Below, piece by piece: positions 7,109 through 14,496 of a stretch of 18,739 nt of DNA (positions are counted from its first letter, which is position 1; the number at the start of each line of letters is the position of its first letter). The notes under the pieces are model-generated. The model did no database searches, was not told the origin of the DNA, and saw only the letters and a list, made by a program, of their open reading frames with translations. A program made the translations under genes and the position numbers. The stretch comes from an uncultured Prevotella sp. (GTDB taxonomy: Bacteria > Bacteroidota > Bacteroidia > Bacteroidales > Bacteroidaceae). The stretch covers positions 1 through 18,739 of the forward strand of contig ONQK01000209.1 of NCBI GenBank assembly GCA_900319895.1, in the 5' to 3' direction.

Positions 7109-8647
7109 ATGAAAAAAGTTATTTATTCAATGCTTGCCGTTGCCATGATGGCATTCACCGTTGCAAGTTGCGATGACGTACCTGCACCCTACGAGATTCC
7201 GAACAACGAGTCAGACACCACAGGTGGAGGTGGAGACGAAGGAAACCAAGACGTCATCTATTTCCAACAAGACTTCACAGAAAATCAAAGCGACTGGGTT
7301 ATTGTAAACAAGGAAAAGCCCGATGAAATCGAAGATATTTGGGTACAAGACAGTCGTTACGGCATGAAAGCAACTGCTTTCATGGACAATGTCAACTATA
7401 AGAGCGACAGCTGGATCATCTCACCGGCATTCAGCCTCAAGGATGCCCCAGAAGTGGTTCTGGTCTTCGAGCAAGCAGGAAATTATTTCGATGACATCAA
7501 AAAAGACGTGTCCGTCCTCATTTCAGAGACCTATAACGGCAATGGACAAATAGACGAAAGCCAATGGACGGCATTGACACTGGACAAATGGCATGCCGGC
7601 AACAGCTGGACCTTTATGACCAGCCATGGAAACATCAACAATTGGGCAAATAAAGAGAACCTACGCATTGCCTTCCGCTACACCAGCACAGAAAAGAAAG
7701 CTGGGACCTGGGAAATCAAGAACATGAAAATCATACAAGGCACCTTCAACGGAGGTGATGACAGCGGGGACGACGGCCTCCAAGGAAAAGGTACCTTGGA
7801 AAATCCACTCAACGTACAAGAAGCATTGACATACATCACCACCAAACTCGGCACCAATACCTCGGCCGACCTGTATGTAAAAGGAAAAATATCGTCTGTC
7901 CAAGAAATAGAGACCGTCAACTACGGAAATGCGAGCTACAGCATCTCCGACAATGGAGAAAGCCAGAATTCACTGGGTGTCTACCGCGGTTTCTACCTGA
8001 AGAACAGCAAATTCACAAAGGATGACCAAATAAAAGTTGGCGATGAAGTCATCGTCTTCGGGAAATTGGTCAACTACAAAGGCAACACACCGCAATTCAC
8101 ACAAGGAAACTACATTTACTCACTCAACGGCAAGACCGAAGACGAAAACAGCGGCGGCACGGGTGGCGGAACGACTGGAACGACTTTCACCAAAACTGTT
8201 GATGACGACAAATATTTAGTGACCTTTACCAATCCAGAAACTACGGCAGGCAACAGTGTTACCATCGATTTGACCACACTCGGTACAACAGGAGTCGTAC
8301 AACATCAGGCAGAAAACCCATCATTCACCCTGGATGGCGTAGGATTCGCATTTAACAAGGGCGAAGGAAGCACAACGCCCAAATATTGGTACACCACCTC
8401 CGGAACACTCTACAACGAGTTCCGCATGTACGCTAAAAACAAACTGGCCATCACCCTGCCCAACGAGAATGTACATGCCATAGTACTCCATTGCAGCAGC
8501 ACCTACAATGGAACCAAGTATACAGGCAATGACACGATGACCGGAGCCCTGTCTGAAAAGACTTTCACCATCGTCAACGAATTTGAAAAGGCTTCGAGCG
8601 GCACACAAGTACGTTTCTCAAAAGTAACCATAACTTACGCACAATAA
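7109..8647 (+). CDS. multidomain lipoprotein: choice-of-anchor J, OB-fold, beta-sandwich
   Basis: A 512-residue lipoprotein with lipobox VASC (Cys 21). After a Gly-rich linker (38-46), residues 49-212 look like a choice-of-anchor-J domain (YFQQDFTENQSDW early, SWIISPAFSL, then LRIAFRYTS near its end), a jelly-roll fold. Residues 229-341 form a second OB-like module of DUF6359 type, with LYVKGKISSVQEI, GFYLKN and GDEVIVFGKL. A Gly/Thr-rich linker (349-358) leads to a C-terminal beta-rich domain (358-512) that I do not recognise. Third gene of the receptor operon. Three binding-type modules and no catalytic motif suggest a surface adhesin or binding protein, perhaps holding polymer for cleavage. 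Domain names are by resemblance; the order is clear. Confidence 0.7.
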   Translation: MKKVIYSMLAVAMMAFTVASCDDVPAPYEIPNNESDTTGGGGDEGNQDVIYFQQDFTENQSDWVIVNKEKPDEIEDIWVQDSRYGMKATAFMDNVNYKSDSWIISPAFSLKDAPEVVLVFEQAGNYFDDIKKDVSVLISETYNGNGQIDESQWTALTLDKWHAGNSWTFMTSHGNINNWANKENLRIAFRYTSTEKKAGTWEIKNMKIIQGTFNGGDDSGDDGLQGKGTLENPLNVQEALTYITTKLGTNTSADLYVKGKISSVQEIETVNYGNASYSISDNGESQNSLGVYRGFYLKNSKFTKDDQIKVGDEVIVFGKLVNYKGNTPQFTQGNYIYSLNGKTEDENSGGTGGGTTGTTFTKTVDDDKYLVTFTNPETTAGNSVTIDLTTLGTTGVVQHQAENPSFTLDGVGFAFNKGEGSTTPKYWYTTSGTLYNEFRMYAKNKLAITLPNENVHAIVLHCSSTYNGTKYTGNDTMTGALSEKTFTIVNEFEKASSGTQVRFSKVTITYAQ

Positions 8648-8668
8648 AAACAAAAAAACTGGAAAATA

Positions 8669-8700
8669 TTTGGAGAAGTGGCGAAATCTTTGTAATTTTG
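8669..8700 (+). promoter_or_regulatory. promoter for rpmE2
   Basis: TTTG (8669-8672), 20 nt, then TAATTTTG (8693-8700): an exact match to the Bacteroidota consensus. It sits in the 91-nt gap after the upstream lipoprotein gene, where no terminator is visible, so L31 can be made from its own promoter and perhaps also by read-through. Confidence 0.75.
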
Positions 8701-8738
8701 CACCCCAAACATATTAATTTTTAAACATTTAAAACAAG

Positions 8739-8993
8739 ATGAAACAAGGTATTCACCCAGAAAACTATCGCCCCGTCGTATTCAAAGATATGTCCAACGG
8801 CGATATGTTCCTTACAAAGTCTACATGCAAGAGTAATGAGACAGTAGAATTTGAAGGCGAGACTTACCCATTGGTTAAGATTGAAATCTCTAGTAGCTCA
8901 CACCCGTTTTATACTGGTAAGAGCAAGCTTGTCGACACAGCAGGACGTGTTGATAAGTTCATGAGCCGCTATGGTAAGGCCTCTAAGAAATAA
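8739..8993 (+). CDS. rpmE2: 50S ribosomal protein L31, type B
   Basis: An 84-residue protein of the large ribosomal subunit. It begins MKQGIHPENYRPVVFKDMS and carries the diagnostic SSSHPFYTGK segment and the C-terminal GRVDKFMSRYG. It lacks the CxxC zinc pairs of type A L31 and has a single Cys (STCKS), so it is the zinc-free type B form. In several bacteria this form is induced under zinc starvation through Zur; no Zur box was identified here. It has its own promoter at 8669-8700. It sits between the receptor operon and the nuclease gene, with a weak hairpin (9026-9077) separating it from the latter. Confidence 0.95.
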   Translation: MKQGIHPENYRPVVFKDMSNGDMFLTKSTCKSNETVEFEGETYPLVKIEISSSSHPFYTGKSKLVDTAGRVDKFMSRYGKASKK

Positions 8994-9025
8994 GGCATAC
9001 CTTAACTGATAGATTTTAACTTATT

Positions 9026-9077
9026 GAGGTGCGTCCGCGCGTAGTTGCATATACGTCCGGTTGCACCTCTTTCTATT
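9026..9077 (+). terminator. weak terminator or attenuator between rpmE2 and the nuclease gene
   Basis: GAGGTGC (9026-9032) is repeated inverted as GCACCTC (9063-9069) and followed by the T-rich TTTCTATTTT. The 30-nt loop holds a weaker inner pairing of CGTA (9040-9043) with TACG (9052-9055). The long loop and interrupted T-run make it a weak terminator. No separate promoter for the nuclease was found, so partial read-through is possible. Confidence 0.45.
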
Positions 9078-9103
9078 TTCCCAAACGCAATAAAGTAAGA
9101 ATC

Positions 9104-10051
9104 ATGAGACATTTTTTCAATAAAAGCCAGTCAAAAAGACGGTGCGGTCGCCTAAGCGTTGTTTTCGGCATCACGCTAGGCATATTGGCTTTCAGTGCAT
9201 GCGACGACAACGAAACCGACGACAAACTAGGCACTGTTTCCGATGCCAACATCAATGCCAACGTGCTAACAAAAGCAGAATATGGAAGGCTAGAGTTCCC
9301 ACGTCTGAAAGACAGCGATGAAAATATTGTCGTTACTTACAAGGCAGAGGAAAAATACGGCATCAACTTTTGCGTAGAATGGGACAAAAAACGGAAAACG
9401 CAACGCTGGTCATGCTATCAGATTTACCCACAAAACAGCGAAATCAATACAACACGCTATTATTCTGATGACGAGCAGTATCCGTATGACAAGTACAACG
9501 ACAACAAAGAAGTCCTTCCATACATCCTCATGCCCGACCCATACAAAGGCTCCGGGTTTCAGCACGGACACATCGTTCCCTCGCAAGATAGGCTTTATTC
9601 CGAAAAAGCCAACATCCAAACATTCTACATGACCAACATGCAGCCCCAATATGCGAATTTCAACTCCGGAATCTGGCTCAATATGGAAAATCAAATCCGC
9701 ACCTGGAACAGCGACCGTTTCAGGGACACGCTCTACGTCTGCAAAGGCGGGACAATCGATAAAGGCGATCAAATTCTCAAGACTACCGACAAAGGTCTCA
9801 TCGTACCGAAGTATTTCTTTATGGCGGTGTTGTCAAAAAACAGCGACCCTGTCTATCGCGGATACAAGGCCATAGGCTTCTGGGTTGAGCACAGCAATAA
9901 AGACTTGAAAAACGACAAACTTACGAAATATGTGGTCTCCATCAAAGAACTGGAGGAACTCACCGGCATAGACTTCTTTTGCAATCTGCCCGACGACATA
10001 GAAAAAGTAGTTGAATCACGGGTGGCTCCGTTGGCATGGGGGTTGAAGTAA
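9104..10051 (+). CDS. DNA/RNA non-specific endonuclease, lipoprotein
   Basis: A 315-residue secreted nuclease of the NUC1/Serratia-nuclease (beta-beta-alpha metal) family that cleaves DNA and RNA internally with Mg2+. The signal peptide ends in lipobox AFSAC (Cys 33), so it is membrane-anchored. The active-site region reads FQHGHIVPSQDR (152-163), with His156 as the expected general base. N187 of FNSGIW and E195 of LNMENQIR match the metal-binding Asn and the Glu eight residues later in the Serratia enzyme; TNMQPQ (177-182) is also conserved. The usual DRGH is QHGH here, so the Asp and Arg are replaced. I start at the ATG at 9104; a GTG at 9029 opens the frame but adds residues ahead of the signal peptide. 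A strong terminator follows. No own promoter was seen, so it may depend on rpmE2 transcription. Confidence 0.88.
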   Translation: MRHFFNKSQSKRRCGRLSVVFGITLGILAFSACDDNETDDKLGTVSDANINANVLTKAEYGRLEFPRLKDSDENIVVTYKAEEKYGINFCVEWDKKRKTQRWSCYQIYPQNSEINTTRYYSDDEQYPYDKYNDNKEVLPYILMPDPYKGSGFQHGHIVPSQDRLYSEKANIQTFYMTNMQPQYANFNSGIWLNMENQIRTWNSDRFRDTLYVCKGGTIDKGDQILKTTDKGLIVPKYFFMAVLSKNSDPVYRGYKAIGFWVEHSNKDLKNDKLTKYVVSIKELEELTGIDFFCNLPDDIEKVVESRVAPLAWGLK

Positions 10052-10068
10052 GCTACTTCACACATCAC

Positions 10069-10117
10069 AAAGAATAGCATTGGGCACTTTTTTACTTGCT
10101 CAATGCTATTCTTTTAT
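10069..10117 (+). terminator. strong rho-independent terminator after the nuclease gene
   Basis: AAAGAATAGCATTG (10069-10082) pairs perfectly with CAATGCTATTCTTT (10101-10114). Three further pairs (one G-U) extend the stem inward to 10085/10098, leaving a 12-nt loop. A T-rich run follows on the plus strand. It lies between convergent genes; on the minus strand there is no T-run past the stem. Confidence 0.88.
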
Positions 10118-10137
10118 TCAAGAGACGCACCATCGCC

Positions 10138-10647
10138 TCAGAAAGAGAAATCTCCGGTGATGCGCGTCAAAGTAAAGTCGCAATGGCGCTTTCCTTCAAG
10201 GTCATAAGCCACGATTTTAAGCGTGTTTCCCCCATCCAGCAAGATCAGCTCACAATTAGCCCGCTTATATTCATTGACGATATTAGCATCAACAGAAGAG
10301 TCCGATGAAACGGCAACCGGGTGTTTAAAAGAAAACCGGAACCTGTCGCCCATGACCGTCCACGAGAACTCCCTGACCTCTGTCAATAGCTCCAGACTGC
10401 CATAAACGGCACCACGATTAAACAATTTTCCAAATCCCCCTTTATTGCTCTGCCGATAAAAATAAATACCAGAAGGTGCGGCCTCCTCTCCTGCCAAAGA
10501 CAAGAATTCCTGGGGGAAATCTCCCGCCCAATAGCCAATGAAGCCAAACTCTTTCTGCGACTCTTTTCCCCCATTGTCACAAGCCACAACAAACGGCAGC
10601 ATCAAGACAGACGCCAGAAATGCCGTTAAAAGTTTCTTTTTTCTCAT
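10138..10647 (-). CDS. small lipoprotein, tandem paralogue of its upstream neighbour
   Basis: A 169-residue lipoprotein of no family I recognise. The signal peptide ends MLPFVVAC with Cys 23, giving an envelope lipoprotein. The mature part opens with GYWAGDF and looks beta-rich, with FSWTVMGDRFRFSFKH in the middle and CDFTLTRI near the end. The neighbouring 181-residue protein has the same layout: acylated Cys at 23, GYWxG just after it, an FxWxV strand in the middle and an FTL strand near the end. They are likely diverged tandem duplicates, perhaps of lipocalin-like fold. The two genes are one nucleotide apart, so they form an operon. No catalytic residues are visible and the function is unknown. 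Confidence 0.72.
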   Translation of the reverse strand: MRKKKLLTAFLASVLMLPFVVACDNGGKESQKEFGFIGYWAGDFPQEFLSLAGEEAAPSGIYFYRQSNKGGFGKLFNRGAVYGSLELLTEVREFSWTVMGDRFRFSFKHPVAVSSDSSVDANIVNEYKRANCELILLDGGNTLKIVAYDLEGKRHCDFTLTRITGDFSF

Positions 10648-10648
10648 G

Positions 10649-11194
10649 TTATTCGGTTATTAATCTATCATCACCCCTATTTTCAGCACCCCCAGTTGCC
10701 TCAACCTCCGTCTTTTTCCCCCAATAGCTGTTCCAATTGGTATCCCAGTAATCAAGTTTATAAAGCGTAAATTGAGCCAGGGGGCGATTGTTGTAGACAT
10801 TCCGGAAGACACCGCGCACGCCGTCCCGCCCGACATAACTGTCATAAAACGGCTCGAAATAAGCATAAACATCTTCGCCCTGGTCATAGTCAATGTAAAT
10901 ATAAGCATCCTTCACACTCCAATTGAAGTTGGAATAAAGCGGAATGTTTGAATAAGCGTTATAGTCGCGCTCAAACCCATAGCCTCCATAGGCATTCGTG
11001 CGCACGAACTGCATCTGTGTGTAAAAATAATCGGTCTCGTAGCCGCGGTAAGTGTAAAAATCTGCCGTCAGCTCACCTTCCCAGTAGCCATCGACAAACG
11101 AGGCCACGGACTCATCGTCCTGCACACAACTGACCAACAACACCGGCAACATCATCAGGGTCGCCAACGCCAATATTTTTCCTTGCTTTTGCAT
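10649..11194 (-). CDS. tyrosine-rich small lipoprotein
   Basis: A 181-residue lipoprotein, unrecognised. The signal peptide ends MLPVLLVSC (Cys 23). The mature part starts GYWEGEL (36-42) and is strikingly rich in Tyr: I count 22 in the whole protein, about 12 percent, many spaced as in amphipathic beta-strands (AYIYIDYD, DVYAYFEPFY). The C-terminus after the last strand (LDYWDTNWNSYWG) is polar. It is first in a two-gene operon with the 169-residue paralogue one nucleotide downstream, and has a good promoter at 11226-11257. Possible roles are envelope structure or binding of an aromatic or sugar ligand; nothing in the sequence chooses between them. Confidence 0.72.
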   Translation of the reverse strand: MQKQGKILALATLMMLPVLLVSCVQDDESVASFVDGYWEGELTADFYTYRGYETDYFYTQMQFVRTNAYGGYGFERDYNAYSNIPLYSNFNWSVKDAYIYIDYDQGEDVYAYFEPFYDSYVGRDGVRGVFRNVYNNRPLAQFTLYKLDYWDTNWNSYWGKKTEVEATGGAENRGDDRLITE

Positions 11195-11225
11195 ATCTTT
11201 TTACTTTAAAAGTTTTTTCCATCTG

Positions 11226-11257
11226 CAAAAATACAACTAATAAGGGAAAAAAACAAA
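11226..11257 (-). promoter_or_regulatory. promoter for the tandem lipoprotein genes
   Basis: On the minus strand TTTG (11257-11254), 20 nt, then TATTTTTG (11233-11226), an exact consensus match. The leader to the ATG at 11194 would be about 25 nt. It lies after the terminator of the receptor gene, so the pair is transcribed separately from the receptor. Confidence 0.68.
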
Positions 11258-11270
11258 TCAACATCCCTCT

Positions 11271-11314
11271 AAAACAAGAGGAATTTCCCTATTTTTATCA
11301 GGGGAAACTCCTCT
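11271..11314 (-). terminator. terminator of the large receptor gene
   Basis: Read on the minus strand, AGAGGAGTTTCCC (11314-11302) pairs with GGGAAATTCCTCT (11289-11277) over 13 bp with one G-U pair and a 12-nt loop. The T-rich TGTTTT follows (11276-11271). On the plus strand the same pair would be an A/C mismatch and no T-run follows, so the direction is clear. It lies about 35 nt past the receptor stop. Confidence 0.75.
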
Positions 11315-11349
11315 CTTCTCATTATCTTAATCAGACTGCTAAATATTAT

Positions 11350-14316
11350 TTATTCATAAAAACCGCCGCCCATGGGCAGTCTTCCGCCACCAAAGCCCCG
11401 CCCGGCACGGCGCTCGCGCCTTCCATCGGGCCTGTTTTTCTCCATTTTCTCACGTGCCTGCTTGCCTCCAAAGGCATTGAAACGATAAATGGCGTGGAGC
11501 ATGATATAGGAAGTAATGCTATTATAACGCACGTCGCTGCGCTGCATGGCATTGACCGTCCGGCTAAAATTGCTCTGGTTGTGCAAAATGTCATAAAACT
11601 GCAAAGTCATGGTCAAGGCATTGCCTTTTAAGAATCCTTGGCTGACCTGCGCATTCCAGATGAGCTCATCCGTGTTCATTGAACGGTCGTTGTAGCCGCG
11701 CCTGCTGTTCTCATGCAAGTCGGTCGACAAGGTCATGCCCCATGGCATGGTCACGTTGATGGTCGTTCCATAGCTGAACTCCCAAGTGTTTAGGTTGTAT
11801 TGTGCTTGCAACGCATTTTTTGAGTGCGTATAGGCAACCGAGCCGTCCACCTCGACATCAAGCCAGGCATTGCGATAGCTTGCCGAGAGGCGCTCGCCAA
11901 GGGTTGAAGAGCGTGTCGTGCTCTTTTGCGCAACAGCTAGTTGGTGCAAATTGATGTAACCCACATAATTGTTGTAATTATAAGTCGTAAAAGTGTTCAA
12001 ATTCCACTTTCCAACTGAGTCAAGAGAGGTGTTGAACATCAATGCGCCCGACAAGTCCCAATTGCCGTTGATGTTTTCGGGCCGTGTGGTGCGGGCACCA
12101 GTCTTCTCGTCATAAGTCACCATGTTGCTGATGCTGTTCCTCGTGTTTGAATAGTTCAGGTGCACCATGAGCGAGCGTTGATGATTGGGGAAGTAGTTGT
12201 TGTAGAACACTCGCAAATTGTTGATGAATGCAGGCTTCAAGCCCGGATTACCTTTTGAGATGTTGAGAGGGTCGCTATCGTCTGTAATGTCAAGCAGCTG
12301 TGCCATGCCTGGCTGCGAAGAATTTCCACGGTAGTTCACGCGCAGTTCGCTGATTTTCGAAAAACGGTAGCGCAAATCAATCGTGGGGCTGACGTTGAAC
12401 ACATTGCGCGTCGTGTCGACGTAAATGCCCTGGTAGTTTTGCACAAACTGCGACTGTTGCGGCTGTAGCATCACGCCTGCGTTCAAACGGTACTGGCTCC
12501 GGTTCATCCTCAGCATTAAACGAATGTCGTGGACAAAATTCTTATATTCTGAGAAACGACTTTGGTCTGCATCCCAATAACTCTCCAACGGATTGACCAG
12601 TCTTGACAAATAACTGTCCCAACCGCGATAGGCAGGGGCGATTCCGTCAAAAAACGTTTCACCCAGATTGCTGAACCCATACGTCGAGCGGTCGCTCTTG
12701 CGGTAATTATAGCGGAAAGTGTAAGTCAATTGAAGAAAAGTGGCTTTCATCAATGGCTCGCTATAGGTTGCCATCAAATTGTAGCCCCAGTTTTTGGTCG
12801 GTGTAATGCTGTAACGGTTGGTCTGATAGGTGGAGTCGTTGCCCAAGGCGTTTTTCATCAGGTACAAATGTACATTTTGTATGGACAACGCCTGTTCCGC
12901 GCCTTGGCTGAAGTCCAGCCCAGCCCTCAATGTCAGGTTTCTTCCATTTGAGCCCAACTTGCGGTTTATTCTAAAAGAAGTTGATGACTGTTTGTCGTCC
13001 GAATAGCTGATCTGATTGTTCCTGTTCGTGTTAGTCATCAGCTCACTGGCAGCCAAGAAGTCGATTGCTTCTTGTGACAACGGGTCTTCTGAATACAGGT
13101 AAGGGTCTTCATTGTATGCGGCCGAGCGGCTGATGCCTCGGGAATCGTTGGTCGAGAGCGTGAAGTCCTGCTCCAACTTGAAATTCCACAACGTATCGGG
13201 CTCCCATTTGACCTCAAAATTTCCCTTCCATCGGTCAGAACGTCCATAACGCAAACTATGGCTATTGTTAAAGGCTCCAGACCGACTAATGAAATTTTCG
13301 GCCGACCGCCAAGTGTTCATGTCGCTGTTGTTATGGTTCCAAACCACACTTCCGTCCAGTTCAAAGGCTTTGGAAGGCTCAAAATCGAAATTCACGCCGA
13401 ACATCTTTGCGTTATTCAATCCTTGACGACCAGCGCCAAAGCGGCCGCGACCGCCGCCGCCGGGGAACCCTGCATCGTTCACATTGTTCAAACTTCCGAA
13501 AAGCATGATCTTCAACTGGTCTTTATAATAACTGGCCATCAATTTTTCCGAATAGCGGCCGTGCGTGCCAATCGCCAAGTCCACATTTCCGAAAAATCCC
13601 TTGTTCATCCCCTTCTTGATGCCAAAGTCAAGCACCATCTTTTCCTCTCCATCATCAATTCCCGTCACTTTCGACAAGTCGCTCTGCTGGTCATAGGCTT
13701 TCACACGCTCTACAATACTTGTCGGAAGGTTCTTCATGGCTGTCTTCGTGTCTCCTTTCATAAATTCCTTGCCGTCGACCAAAATCTTGTCAACATTCTT
13801 ACCGTTGATCTTGATCGAACCGTCGTCGCCCACCTCCGCACCAGGCAACCGCTTGACCAGTTCCTCTATGACCGAGCCCTCTGGCGTCCGATAGGCCGAT
13901 GCATTGTAAATAAACGTGTCTTGCTTAATGACCACTTTGGGCGTGGCACCAACAACCGTCGTTTCTTTCAGCAAAATAGCATTCAAATTCATCACCAAAT
14001 CACCCAATGAAACGTCCTTGTCATCGGAGACATGCACGTTTTTCACCATCGTGTCATAGCCAAGAAAAGACACCTTGACCAGGAAATCCCCGTTCTCAGG
14101 TGCCTGAAGGCTGAATTTCCCTGCATCATCAGAAGAGACACCCGTAATCAAAGTACTGTCCGTCTTCAAGAGCATCACCGTTGCCATCATGATGCCTTCT
14201 CCAGAGCCTTTGTCAACGACCGTTCCACTTATCATGCGCTGAGCAGAAGCCGTCATGAACAAAGAAACCATCAGCAACAAAGAAAATATTCGTTTTGCGT
14301 CTGTCATATTTTTCAT
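11350..14316 (-). CDS. TonB-dependent outer-membrane receptor-like protein
   Basis: A 988-residue outer-membrane protein. The signal peptide ends TASAQ (about residue 26). Residues 28-112 form a CarboxypepD-regulatory-like beta-sandwich (ISGTVVDKGSGEGIMMATV, later SFLGYDT). A plug-like domain follows at about 118-240 (RTPEGSVIEELVKRLPG, then KILVDGKEF), and the rest is a large barrel of the outer-membrane beta-barrel family. A Gly/Arg-rich insert lies at 283-299, and the last 40 or so residues after the barrel are again Gly/Arg-rich, ending GGGFYE rather than in a typical barrel end. I start at the ATG at 14316; the frame reaches 14415 but the extra residues precede the signal peptide. No SusD partner is present, so a polysaccharide-utilisation role is not indicated. 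It has its own terminator and is divergent from aroB. Substrate unknown. Confidence 0.8.
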   Translation of the reverse strand: MKNMTDAKRIFSLLLMVSLFMTASAQRMISGTVVDKGSGEGIMMATVMLLKTDSTLITGVSSDDAGKFSLQAPENGDFLVKVSFLGYDTMVKNVHVSDDKDVSLGDLVMNLNAILLKETTVVGATPKVVIKQDTFIYNASAYRTPEGSVIEELVKRLPGAEVGDDGSIKINGKNVDKILVDGKEFMKGDTKTAMKNLPTSIVERVKAYDQQSDLSKVTGIDDGEEKMVLDFGIKKGMNKGFFGNVDLAIGTHGRYSEKLMASYYKDQLKIMLFGSLNNVNDAGFPGGGGRGRFGAGRQGLNNAKMFGVNFDFEPSKAFELDGSVVWNHNNSDMNTWRSAENFISRSGAFNNSHSLRYGRSDRWKGNFEVKWEPDTLWNFKLEQDFTLSTNDSRGISRSAAYNEDPYLYSEDPLSQEAIDFLAASELMTNTNRNNQISYSDDKQSSTSFRINRKLGSNGRNLTLRAGLDFSQGAEQALSIQNVHLYLMKNALGNDSTYQTNRYSITPTKNWGYNLMATYSEPLMKATFLQLTYTFRYNYRKSDRSTYGFSNLGETFFDGIAPAYRGWDSYLSRLVNPLESYWDADQSRFSEYKNFVHDIRLMLRMNRSQYRLNAGVMLQPQQSQFVQNYQGIYVDTTRNVFNVSPTIDLRYRFSKISELRVNYRGNSSQPGMAQLLDITDDSDPLNISKGNPGLKPAFINNLRVFYNNYFPNHQRSLMVHLNYSNTRNSISNMVTYDEKTGARTTRPENINGNWDLSGALMFNTSLDSVGKWNLNTFTTYNYNNYVGYINLHQLAVAQKSTTRSSTLGERLSASYRNAWLDVEVDGSVAYTHSKNALQAQYNLNTWEFSYGTTINVTMPWGMTLSTDLHENSRRGYNDRSMNTDELIWNAQVSQGFLKGNALTMTLQFYDILHNQSNFSRTVNAMQRSDVRYNSITSYIMLHAIYRFNAFGGKQAREKMEKNRPDGRRERRAGRGFGGGRLPMGGGFYE

Positions 14317-14349
14317 CAATTGAATTTTATTTTTGATGCACAAGAGGAG

Positions 14350-14382
14350 CAAAAGTTTAATCATAAACATGCAAAACGCAAA
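14350..14382 (-). promoter_or_regulatory. possible promoter for the large receptor gene
   Basis: On the minus strand TTTG (14382-14379), 21 nt, then AACTTTTG (14357-14350). Spacing is right but the first base of the -7 box is A rather than T. It is the best candidate in the short gap divergent from aroB. Confidence 0.35.
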
Positions 14383-14408
14383 AAAACATACTGTTTTCTG
14401 GTGGAGAA

Positions 14409-14439
14409 CTTGCATATTTAAACTTTTTTATTATCTTTG
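14409..14439 (+). promoter_or_regulatory. promoter for aroB
   Basis: CTTG (14409-14412), 19 nt, then TATCTTTG (14432-14439), a full -7 match. The leader to the ATG at 14497 would be about 50 nt. It is divergent from the receptor gene. Confidence 0.6.
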
Positions 14440-14496
14440 CACATATATTTATCTTTTATATATTTCAAAAAATTCAAGGATATACGGTAATTGAGT

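Noticed and set aside
3692..8647. Polysaccharide-utilisation (SusC/SusD) locus
   Set aside because: The barrel lacks the SusC-type N-terminal domain, there is no SusD-like protein, and no glycoside hydrolase is in the window.
9026..9069. tRNA or small structured RNA
   Set aside because: The 7-bp outer stem resembles an acceptor stem in length, but the segment is far too short for a tRNA and lacks T-arm and anticodon-arm features.
9029..9103. GTG-initiated extension of the nuclease
   Set aside because: It would add 25 residues ahead of a complete lipoprotein signal peptide and would overlap the hairpin after rpmE2; the ATG at 9104 gives the expected lipobox position.
13258..14010. 250-residue open frame on the plus strand
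   Set aside because: It lies wholly opposite the large receptor gene, lacks a promoter or recognisable domain, and has the composition of an antisense shadow.
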